A stretch of DNA of 43,424 nucleotides. It comes from Hungatella sp. UBA3147. Lineage in GTDB: Bacteria > Bacillota > Clostridia > Lachnospirales > Lachnospiraceae. The translations under genes and the position numbers were made by a program. The notes beneath the pieces were generated by a model that ran no database searches, was not told the origin of the DNA, and worked only from the letters and a program-made list of their open reading frames with translations. Below are positions 6,814 to 14,292 of this stretch, in pieces. The stretch covers positions 1-43,424 of the forward strand of contig DEYX01000159.1 of assembly GCA_002365025.1 (NCBI GenBank), in the 5' to 3' direction. Position 1 is the stretch's first letter. Every line of letters begins with the position of its first letter.

Positions 6814-8955
6814 TTATAATTTCATGGTCAGGGCGATTCTCTTCTTCTGAACATCAACGCTTATGACCTTGACTTCAACGATATCTCCCACGCTCACCGC
6901 TTCCAGGGGATGCTTGATGAATTTATCCGACATCTGGGAGATGTGAACAAGGCCATCCTGGTGAACACCAATATCTACAAAGGCACCGAAATCAATAACA
7001 TTTCTTACCGTTCCCTTTAATACCATGCCTGGCTTCAAATCCTTCATGTCCATAACATCGGTGCGGAGAATGGGGGCAGGCATCTGGTCTCTGGGATCTC
7101 TTGCCGGTTTTTCCAGCTCTTTTACAATATCACGCAGGGTGATCTCTCCGATTTCCAGCTGGGCTGCCAGCGCTTTATAATCCAGAATCTTTTTACCGAT
7201 TCCATTTAATCCTCCATGAGCCAGTTCTGTTAAGTCATAGCCAAGCTTTGTCAAAAGCTTTTTCGCTGCATCGTAGGTTTCCGGGTGAACGCTGGTTCCG
7301 TCCAAGGGATTCTTCCCTCCCTGGATCCTCATAAAGCCTGCGCACTGCTCGTATGCCTTTGGCCCAAGCTTGGGAACCTTTAACAGTTGGTTTCTGCCGG
7401 CAAAGGCCCCGTTTTCTTCGCGGTAAATTACGATATTCTTTGCAATGGGCTTTGAAATTCCGGATATATATTCCAGCAGGGAAGCAGAAGCTGTATTAAG
7501 ATCCACTCCCACTTTGTTTACACAGTCCTCTACCACTCCCTGAAGGGCCTCGCTTAAATGCTTCTGGTTCATATCATGCTGGTACTGGCCCACCCCAATG
7601 GATTTGGGGTCGATCTTTACAAGTTCTGCTAAAGGATCCTGCAGTCTTCTTGCAATGGAAGCGGCGCTTCTCTGGCCCACGTCAAATTCAGGAAACTCTT
7701 CTGTAGCAAGCTTGCTGGCAGAATAAACAGAGGCCCCTGCCTCATTTACAATAATATACTGAACCTGCTCTGGGATCTCCTTTAACAATTCCACGATAAC
7801 CGCTTCCGATTCCCTGGATGCGGTTCCGTTTCCAACGGAAATAAGGGATATATGGTATTTTTTGATCAGCCTCTTTAAGACGGCTTTTGCTTCCTCCACC
7901 TTGTTCTGGGGCGCTGTGGGATAAATGACTATGGTATCAAGAACTTTTCCTGTCTCATCCACAACAGCCAGCTTGCAGCCGGTTCGAAATGCCGGATCCC
8001 AGCCCAGGACCACCCGTCCTGCAATGGGAGGCTGCATTAAAAGCTGCTCTAAGTTTTTGCCAAACACCCGGATCGCTCCAGCCTCTGCCTGCTCTGTTAA
8101 TGAGCTTCTTACCTCACGCTCAATAGCCGGAGCTATGAGGCGGTCATAACTGTCTGCGATCACCTCTTTAAGGACAGTCGTGGTGTATGGGTTATCCTTT
8201 GCAATCACCTGCTTTTCCAGAAAACGAATAATCTGCTCTACAGGTGCAAGTATTTTTACCGTAAGGATCTTCTCTTTTTCCCCGCGGTTTAAAGCCAGGA
8301 TCCTGTGGCCTGCAGATTTTTTAATGGTTTCCTCATAATTGTAATACATTTCATAAACAGTTTCTGCCTTTTCATCCTTTGCTGATGACTGAAGGCTTCC
8401 CTGGTTTACGGTGGCATTCCGGATATAGGTGCGGTATTCCGCGTTGTCGGAAATCCGCTCTGCCAGGATGTCCTTTGCCCCATTTATGGCTTCCTCCGGG
8501 GAAGAAACGCCCATTTCTTCAGAAACATACTCCAGTCCTGCCTCTGTTAAGGGAGTCTTTATCATCTGAAGCATGATTAAATCCGCAAGGGGCTCCAGCC
8601 CCTTCTCCTTTGCAATGGTCGCTCTTGTCCTTCTCTTTGGCTTATAGGGACGGTATAAATCCTCCACAGCTACCAGAGTCTGGGCTTCTATTATCTTTTT
8701 TTCCAGCTCCGGAGTCAGCTTCTCCTGCTCCCTGATGGAAGAAAGAACCTGTTCCTTCCGCTCTTCTAAATTCCGAAGATAGCGGAGCCTTTCATCCAGG
8801 TTACGCAGAACCTCATCATCTAAGGAACCGGTGACCTCCTTCCGGTATCTTGCAATAAACGGAATGGTGTTCCCTTCGTCAATGAGCTTTACTGCCGCTT
8901 CTACCTGTCCGCGGCTAATGGAAAGTTCTTCTTGTAATGCCTTTATTATGTCCAT
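6814..8955 (-). CDS. tex: Tex-family transcription accessory / S1 RNA-binding protein
   Basis: A 713-residue Tex protein, related to yeast Spt6, that binds nucleic acid and influences transcription. The N-terminal helical part contains IPFIARYRKEVTGSLDDEVL (about residues 31-50) and LEDLYRPYKPKRRT-like sequence near residue 96. The YqgF/RuvC-like domain begins at GWDPAFRTGCKLAVVD (about 318-333). Helix-hairpin-helix elements include GVDLNTASASLLEYISGI and RNQLLKVPKLGPKAYEQCAGF. The C-terminal S1 domain runs from LKPGMVLKGTVRNVIDFGAF to the end. GGGGA stands five bases before the ATG. It likely heads the tex-YcxB-tsaE-tsaB-rimI run. Confidence 0.95.
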   Translation of the reverse strand: MDIIKALQEELSISRGQVEAAVKLIDEGNTIPFIARYRKEVTGSLDDEVLRNLDERLRYLRNLEERKEQVLSSIREQEKLTPELEKKIIEAQTLVAVEDLYRPYKPKRRTRATIAKEKGLEPLADLIMLQMIKTPLTEAGLEYVSEEMGVSSPEEAINGAKDILAERISDNAEYRTYIRNATVNQGSLQSSAKDEKAETVYEMYYNYEETIKKSAGHRILALNRGEKEKILTVKILAPVEQIIRFLEKQVIAKDNPYTTTVLKEVIADSYDRLIAPAIEREVRSSLTEQAEAGAIRVFGKNLEQLLMQPPIAGRVVLGWDPAFRTGCKLAVVDETGKVLDTIVIYPTAPQNKVEEAKAVLKRLIKKYHISLISVGNGTASRESEAVIVELLKEIPEQVQYIIVNEAGASVYSASKLATEEFPEFDVGQRSAASIARRLQDPLAELVKIDPKSIGVGQYQHDMNQKHLSEALQGVVEDCVNKVGVDLNTASASLLEYISGISKPIAKNIVIYREENGAFAGRNQLLKVPKLGPKAYEQCAGFMRIQGGKNPLDGTSVHPETYDAAKKLLTKLGYDLTELAHGGLNGIGKKILDYKALAAQLEIGEITLRDIVKELEKPARDPRDQMPAPILRTDVMDMKDLKPGMVLKGTVRNVIDFGAFVDIGVHQDGLVHISQMSDKFIKHPLEAVSVGDIVEVKVISVDVQKKRIALTMKL

Positions 8956-9059
8956 GGTGATCCCCTTATTTTTTATAATTTGTATCGTAATGAATTTTCG
9001 TTCAGCCTTTATTCAATTTACTATTATAATTCATCAGCCTTCCTTATGCAAGACCCGTC

Positions 9060-9088
9060 TGGACATGCAGGCCTTTTCGTGCTACAAT
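9060..9088 (+). promoter_or_regulatory. Candidate promoter for the small membrane protein at 9152
   Basis: TGGACA (9060-9065) and TACAAT (9083-9088) are separated by 17 bp. The site lies 64 bp upstream of the start codon at 9152 in the gap between divergent genes. No other plus-strand gene starts here. Confidence 0.6.
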
Positions 9089-9151
9089 CATAAAATAGTG
9101 TGGTTAATAACCATTTTTGTTTTCACAATATGCAAACGAGGTAAATTACGA

Positions 9152-9544
9152 ATGGAAGAAAACCATAACAGCAACAACGGGATGCTGCCCCAGATCCGTC
9201 CGACAGGTTCCCTTCTGGCCTTCTGGTCCGTTCTTCTTGGCGGCATTGGACTTGCCAGCGACTGTCTTCCCCTATTCAGTATCTGGAGTCTGCCTGCAGG
9301 CCTGTTTCTCGGCCTGATCGGCATTGCATGCGCTGTGCTCTCCAAACAGGGAAAACCATTTACGCAACAGGCCCAGCTCGGCCTGATCCTGTCTATTATT
9401 TCCACGGTCTGCGGCCTTATGATGGCATTGTTTATTATTTTTGTATATGATACTATGGACACCAATACGCCTTTGGGCCATTATTTCAGACAGGTTTTTG
9501 AGACAGCCTCTCAGGCCCTTACCTCCTCTCCTTCCGGAGAATAG
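9152..9544 (+). CDS. DUF4190-like small membrane protein
   Basis: A 130-residue protein with three hydrophobic segments (about residues 22-38, 45-65 and 80-105). Between segments two and three is a short polar linker, LSKQGKPFTQQAQLG. The pattern of two small-residue-rich helices followed by LGLILSIISTVCGLMM resembles DUF4190-type proteins, whose function is not known. The ATG at 9152 is preferred over far-upstream in-frame codons, which would overlap tex antisense, because GAGGT precedes it by nine bases. It converges on the DUF2752 gene, and only 3 bp separate the two stops. Confidence 0.78.
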   Translation: MEENHNSNNGMLPQIRPTGSLLAFWSVLLGGIGLASDCLPLFSIWSLPAGLFLGLIGIACAVLSKQGKPFTQQAQLGLILSIISTVCGLMMALFIIFVYDTMDTNTPLGHYFRQVFETASQALTSSPSGE

Positions 9545-9547
9545 AGC

Positions 9548-9892
9548 CTATCTCATAACAGGCAGCAGATCTATACCCTTTATTACCAGCATATAATTCT
9601 TGAAAATCCAATTGGCTGCAACAATAGCCGCTCCTGCCAGGATCAGTATCCTGGCTCTTTTTTTATGTTCAAAGGGAATTTTCCGCCCTTTAACGGCCCA
9701 TAAGATCAATTCCAAAAACAGAATGAGAACAGCATAAAGGACCAGCGGATGATATTGAAAACTCATTCGCAGGTCCCCTCGCAGCAATGACCGGACGGCC
9801 CGGGTTCCCCCGCAGCCCGGACAATAAAGTCCGGTTAGGGAATGGAACAGACAGGGAAGCCCGAGGCCAAATATTCTTTTTAACAAGTTCAT
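9548..9892 (-). CDS. DUF2752 domain membrane protein
   Basis: A 114-residue membrane protein carrying the DUF2752 signature GLYCPGCGGTRAVRSLLRGD (residues 22-41), followed by FQYHPLVLYAVLILFLELIL. Three membrane segments are likely, at about residues 8-22, 50-66 and 80-97. The CPGCG motif looks metal- or thiol-related, but the family's role is unknown. Length matches the family. It lies just downstream of lysC's stop region in reading-strand terms and converges with the DUF4190-like gene. Such pairs of small membrane genes are common in Lachnospiraceae. Confidence 0.88.
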   Translation of the reverse strand: MNLLKRIFGLGLPCLFHSLTGLYCPGCGGTRAVRSLLRGDLRMSFQYHPLVLYAVLILFLELILWAVKGRKIPFEHKKRARILILAGAAIVAANWIFKNYMLVIKGIDLLPVMR

Positions 9893-9906
9893 TTTTTCAC
9901 CTTAGT

Positions 9907-11115
9907 TTAATCCGCCAGATCAAAGGCATCATGGACGGTCCTCATAGCACGGTTTACATCCGCTTCATCGATTAAAACCGTTATCCGTATCTCAGAGGTG
10001 GCGATCATCTTGATATTCACATTGGCACTGGAAAGGGCTTCAAACATCTTTGCAGCCACTCCGGGATTGCCTGTCATCCCTGCGCCGATAATGGAAATCT
10101 TAGCGACGTTTTCCTCACTCGTCACATCCTGGGCGGTGATGGACTCCTTATTTTTCATTAAAAGATCCATGGTATCCTTTAAATCTGTCTTTGCCACCGT
10201 AAAGGAAATGTCCTTTCTTTCTTCCCGTCCGATGGACTGAATGATAATATCCACATTGATATTATTCCTTGCCAGGAGATTAAAGATTTTAAAAGCAATT
10301 CCCGGCGTATTTTTAACCCCGATTACTGAAATACGGGCTACATTCTTATCCGCGGCAACACCGCTAACCAGCATTCTTTCCAATTTTGTTTCCTCCTTGA
10401 CGACTGTACCTTCTGCCCTGGTCAGACTTGACAGAACAACCAACTGAACTCCATAACGCTTTGCCATCTCCACAGACCGGTTATGGAGCACTTTTGCTCC
10501 AAGGGAAGCGAATTCCAGCATTTCATCATAAGAAACCTCAGGGAGCTTTCTAGCGTTTGGAACAATGTGGGGATCTGCAGTGTATACTCCATCCACATCC
10601 GTATAGATCTCACATGCATCCGCATGAAGGGCGGCTGCAAGGGCTACGGCCGTTGTATCAGAGCCTCCCCGGCCAAGTGTTGTTAAGTCTTCGTACTTAT
10701 TAACCCCCTGAAAGCCTGTGACGATCACAATTTTCCTGGCCTCCAGTTCATGCCGTATGCGTTCCGTATCGATCCGCTTTAATTTGGCCGTTCCGTAGGC
10801 AGAGGTGGTGTGCATGGCCACCTGAGCCGCATTTAAAGAAACGGCGGGGACTCCCAAAGAATTCATTGCCATAGCCATAAGGGCCACACTGACCTGCTCC
10901 CCGGTGGCTAACAGCATATCCAGTTCTCTCTTAGGAGGGTTAGGATTTATCTCAAGGGCCTTTGTAATGAGACCATCCGTTGTCTTTCCCATAGCGGACA
11001 GCACCACTACCACCTGATTGCCTTTTTCATATTCCTCAATGCAGCGCTTTGCCACATTAAAAATTCTTTCTTTGTCTGCGACGGAGCTACCGCCAAATTT
11101 TTTCACTACTAACAT
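9907..11115 (-). CDS. lysC: Aspartate kinase
   Basis: Phosphorylates aspartate, the first step towards lysine, threonine and methionine. The kinase domain opens with MLVVKKFGGSSVADKERI and includes the GRGGSDTTAVALAAAL nucleotide/aspartate site (about residues 150-165). It then has two C-terminal ACT domains, seen at ARISVIGVKNTPGIAFKIFN and AKISIIGAGMTGNPGVAAKM, which are the usual feedback sites. Length is 402 residues, a class II-type single-function aspartokinase. The ATG at 11115 has GGAGG six bases upstream. It follows hom by 64 bp. No riboswitch or T-box fold is visible in that gap, so control is probably from upstream and by allostery. Confidence 0.97.
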   Translation of the reverse strand: MLVVKKFGGSSVADKERIFNVAKRCIEEYEKGNQVVVVLSAMGKTTDGLITKALEINPNPPKRELDMLLATGEQVSVALMAMAMNSLGVPAVSLNAAQVAMHTTSAYGTAKLKRIDTERIRHELEARKIVIVTGFQGVNKYEDLTTLGRGGSDTTAVALAAALHADACEIYTDVDGVYTADPHIVPNARKLPEVSYDEMLEFASLGAKVLHNRSVEMAKRYGVQLVVLSSLTRAEGTVVKEETKLERMLVSGVAADKNVARISVIGVKNTPGIAFKIFNLLARNNINVDIIIQSIGREERKDISFTVAKTDLKDTMDLLMKNKESITAQDVTSEENVAKISIIGAGMTGNPGVAAKMFEALSSANVNIKMIATSEIRITVLIDEADVNRAMRTVHDAFDLAD

Positions 11116-11179
11116 TGATGCCTCCTGGCGAAAAGTCAAGCAGATATTCTGATCCGCTTTGCTGTATGCTCATAACCTG

Positions 11180-12403
11180 TTACACCGTTACTAATTCTGC
11201 GCGGATACGCTGCCTGATTCCCGGCAGCTTTTTCGCTTTAATTTCGTATTCTTGTTCGGTCATAGTTTCCGTAAGGACTGCAAATTCGTCCATATGGTCC
11301 AGTTCCACTACTTCCACCTTACCGAATACAGCCTCCACTTCTTTCACACGTTTATCAGCAATTCCTTTGATCCTCACAAAATAGCGGAAGGAGCTGCTGC
11401 TCATGGAAGAAATGGTAAGGTTTTCCCTATCCCAGCCCATTTCCACATGGCGGCCTTGATTATTCAGGGCTTCAATAATATCTGCTACCACAGCGCTTGC
11501 TGTTGGAAGCTTACCGGCCCCGCATCCATAAAACATGGACGTGCCCAACATGTTTCCTTTTACCAGAATGCCGTTATAAACATCATTTACGGAATATAAC
11601 GGATGATCTTTTCCAATCATGACCGGGACTACAAATGCATGGACGGTTCCGTCCTGGATCCTGCTGGAGCCAAACAGCTTTACAGAGGTTCCCATAGCAT
11701 CGGCATAGCGGAAATCCACATCCGTTATTTTTGTTATCCCTTCTGTATAAATATGCTCGTAATTAACCTCGTGTCCCGTTGCCATTGCCGTCAGGATGGC
11801 AATCTTTCGACAGGTATCGTGTCCTTCCACATCAGCTTCCGGATTCCGCTCCGCGTAGCCTAGGTCCTGAGCCTCTCGTAAGGCCGTTTCAAAGGTTTCG
11901 CCTGCTTTGTCCATTTTTGTCAGAATAAAGTTGGTGGTTCCATTTAAAATACCGGTGATCTCTTCAACCACCTCACCTGCAAGGGAAGTATACAGAGGGC
12001 GTATGACAGGAATACCGCCGCCTACACTTGCCTCGAAGAAAAAATTCACATGATGCTCTTTTGCAATTTCCAAAAGTTCCGTTCCGTATGCCGCCACCAG
12101 AGCCTTATTGGAGGTGGCCACATGCTTGCCTGCCTTTAAACACGCCTTCACAAAGGGATAAGCAGGATTTAGTCCTCCCATGGTCTCAACTACCATGGAT
12201 ACTGACTGATCCTTTTCAATAACGGAAAAGTCATGAACGATCTTATCTTCAGCAGGATCTCCCGGAAATTCCCTTAAATCCAGGACATACTTTACATCAA
12301 CTTCATCGCCAACCCTTTTGGCAATTATCTCTTTGTTTCTTTCCAAAACCTCTACCACACCTGATCCAATGGTGCCATAGCCCATAACTGCAATATGTTT
12401 CAT
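11180..12403 (-). CDS. hom: Homoserine dehydrogenase
   Basis: Reduces aspartate semialdehyde to homoserine for threonine and methionine synthesis. The NAD(P)-binding loop is IAVMGYGTIGSGVVEVLERN at the N-terminus. The catalytic domain carries GGGIPVIRPLYTSLAGEVVE and GILNGTTNFILTKM, followed by the conserved EADVEGHDTCRKIAILTA. A C-terminal ACT-type domain follows (FRYFVRIKGIADKRVKEVEA), a probable threonine sensor. Length is 407 residues. The ATG at 12403 has GGAGG five bases upstream. It sits between the ACT-domain protein and lysC, giving an aspartate-pathway cluster transcribed together. Confidence 0.97.
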   Translation of the reverse strand: MKHIAVMGYGTIGSGVVEVLERNKEIIAKRVGDEVDVKYVLDLREFPGDPAEDKIVHDFSVIEKDQSVSMVVETMGGLNPAYPFVKACLKAGKHVATSNKALVAAYGTELLEIAKEHHVNFFFEASVGGGIPVIRPLYTSLAGEVVEEITGILNGTTNFILTKMDKAGETFETALREAQDLGYAERNPEADVEGHDTCRKIAILTAMATGHEVNYEHIYTEGITKITDVDFRYADAMGTSVKLFGSSRIQDGTVHAFVVPVMIGKDHPLYSVNDVYNGILVKGNMLGTSMFYGCGAGKLPTASAVVADIIEALNNQGRHVEMGWDRENLTISSMSSSSFRYFVRIKGIADKRVKEVEAVFGKVEVVELDHMDEFAVLTETMTEQEYEIKAKKLPGIRQRIRAELVTV

Positions 12404-12481
12404 ATTATCCTCCGGCAACTCGCTTTCGTATTATTTTTCAAGGAAATTCAATTTGCCATTCGGCTCATCGAACGGCTGCCT

Positions 12482-12925
12482 CTACTCCCTGGCTAAAATT
12501 TTAACGTAGTGGACTCCATTTTTTTCTTCTATTTCCTCCACCATTTTTGAAACATTGCCGGTGGTCTCAAGGACTTCCACGCTTAATGTCAAGGTGGCCA
12601 CTCCATTGACCGGAATGCTCTGGTGTATGGTTAGGATATTGGCGCGGTACACAGCAACCACATGAAGCAGATCGGACAGTAAACCTGGTTCATCATCCAT
12701 CTGCATCACAAGTGTTATGGTCTTCCCTTTCGTATTATCATAAAAAGGAAAGATATCATCCTTATACTTATAAAAAGAGCTGCGGCTGATCCCGACCCGG
12801 TCAGTTGCCTCCTGTACGGTAATAACCCGCTCCGATTCCAACAGCTTTTTTGCTTCAACTACTTTCAGCAATACTTCAGGTACAGCCTTTTGCTTTACCA
12901 CAAAATATTTACTCTTTTCTTCCAT
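12482..12925 (-). CDS. UPF0735 ACT-domain protein
   Basis: A 147-residue protein with an N-terminal helix-turn-helix-like segment (TVQEATDRVGISRSSFYKYK, residues 36-55) and a C-terminal ACT domain starting at TITLVMQMDDEPGLLSDLLH. This is the UPF0735 (PheB-like) family. ACT domains usually bind amino acids, and the location just upstream of hom and lysC suggests an amino-acid-responsive regulator of that pathway; this is inference. The ATG at 12925 matches the family's MEEKSKYFVV-type start, although GAAGGGAAG lies about 12 bases upstream. A promoter-like TTGCAT and TAATAT pair, 17 bp apart, lies upstream near 12980-13010. Confidence 0.88.
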   Translation of the reverse strand: MEEKSKYFVVKQKAVPEVLLKVVEAKKLLESERVITVQEATDRVGISRSSFYKYKDDIFPFYDNTKGKTITLVMQMDDEPGLLSDLLHVVAVYRANILTIHQSIPVNGVATLTLSVEVLETTGNVSKMVEEIEEKNGVHYVKILARE

Positions 12926-13065
12926 AATAAAAATATCTTCCCTTCTGTGTCCGCATCGGAAATACATCTGTGCTCATAGGGAAGATATTATCATATTTAG
13001 GCAGGGTATGCAACTATTTTTCTATTTATTTTCTTCGGTTTTTAAAAAAATACAGGAAAAATCCT

Positions 13066-14200
13066 CTATTCAGCGCTGCTTTCCCCGGACTTTGCCCCAG
13101 TACTCAGCCAGCGTAAATAGGCGTACATGAACTGATCCAAAGAACCGTCCAGAACGCTTCCTACATTACCGGTTTCCGCATTGGTCCTGTGATCCTTGAC
13201 CATGGTATAAGGCTGAAGGACATAAGAACGGATCTGGTTACCCCAGCCAATCTCTGTCACATCGCCCCGGATTCCGGATAATTTCTCCGCATTTTCCTGC
13301 TGCTTCAGCATATAAAGCTTTGCCTTTAACATCTGCATGGCCTTGTCCTTGTTCTGGAACTGGGATCGCTCATTCTGGCACTGCACCACAATTCCGGTAG
13401 GAAGGTGAGTGATGCGGATGGCCGAAGAAGTTTTGTTGATATGCTGTCCTCCTGCTCCACTGGAGCGGTAGGTATCGATGCGAAGGTCCTCATCGTTGAT
13501 CTCCACATCCAAATCCTCTTCAATATCCGGCATGACATCACAGGATACAAAGGAGGTCTGGCGTTTACCTGCGGCATTAAACGGAGAGATGCGCACCAGG
13601 CGGTGAACTCCCTTTTCCGATTTCAAATACCCAAAGGCATTGGGCCCGTTGATCTGAACCGTAACAGATTTAATGCCCGCTTCTTCCCCGTCAAGGTAAT
13701 CCAGGACTTCTAAGGAAAAGCCTTTTTTCTCCGCCCACCTGCAGAACATACGGTACAGCATGCCGCACCAGTCACAGGATTCGGTTCCTCCTGCGCCTGC
13801 GTTAAGCTTTAAAATGGCATTGTCGCTGTCGTACTCACCGGACAGCAGGGTATTGATGCGCATGTTCTCCAGTTTTTCCTTAAACTGGTTTAACATCTCT
13901 TCTACTTCCGGAACCAGGGAGGGATCATTCTCCTCATTTCCCATTTCGATCATTACGCCAATGTCTTCATACTGCTGCTCTAAGTCCTTATAGCTCTGAA
14001 CGGTATCTTTTAAATTCTTTGCAAGCTGTACAATCTTGGCCGACTTTTCAGGATCCTCCCAAAAGCACGGCTCTTCCATGGACTTGTCCAACTCATCGAT
14101 TCTCTTTAACTTATTATCTAAGTCAAAGTGAATCCCTCACTTCCACTAATGGTTTTTCAAACGTTGATAATTCGTATTTGTACTGGTCTAACTCTACCAC
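13066..14200 (-). CDS. prfB: Peptide chain release factor 2 (programmed +1 frameshift)
   Basis: Terminates translation at UGA and UAA. It is encoded in two frames. Codons from a GTG at 14200 give VVELDQYKYELSTFEKPLVE and reach CTT at 14128-14126, followed by in-frame TGA. Skipping one base resumes at GAC (14124-14122) and runs to 13066, for 377 residues in total. The stop-recognition tripeptide SPF occurs in VRISPFNAAGKRQ. The peptidyl-tRNA hydrolysis motif GGQ occurs in SSGAGGQHINKTSS. An annotator using the second frame alone would lose about 36 N-terminal residues. It is downstream of secA behind a terminator hairpin. The GTG start has only weak Shine-Dalgarno support; a second in-frame GTG four codons upstream is an alternative. 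Confidence 0.96.
14122..14128 (-). promoter_or_regulatory. prfB frameshift site CTTTGAC
   Basis: The minus strand reads CTT TGA C, the conserved RF2 autoregulatory slip site at codon 25-26. GAGGG stands five bases upstream of the CTT and is probably the stimulatory Shine-Dalgarno-like element; it is less G-rich than the AGGGGG typical of enterobacteria. When RF2 is scarce, ribosomes pause at UGA and shift +1, so the gene regulates itself. Confidence 0.93.
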
Positions 14201-14239
14201 TGTGTCACCCACTTTCTGAATTTAATTATTTATCTTAAC

Positions 14240-14283
14240 AAAATTGGAGTCCGATCCTAAAAAAGGGTGCGAACTCCAATTTT
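14240..14283 (-). terminator. Terminator after secA
   Basis: The arms AAAATTGGAGT and ACTCCAATTTT (14240-14250 with 14273-14283) form a perfect 11-bp stem ending in a T-run on the minus strand. It separates secA from prfB, so prfB probably depends on read-through or on its own promoter. Confidence 0.8.
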
Positions 14284-14292
14284 ATAAAAATA

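Noticed and set aside
11116..11179. Lysine riboswitch or T-box before lysC
   Set aside because: The gap is only 64 bp and has no matching conserved elements.
5092..12475. Shared 13-mer TCATCGAACGGCT at about 5101 and 12463 as a second repeat family
   Set aside because: A few 13-base matches are expected by chance in 43 kb, and the flanks do not align well.
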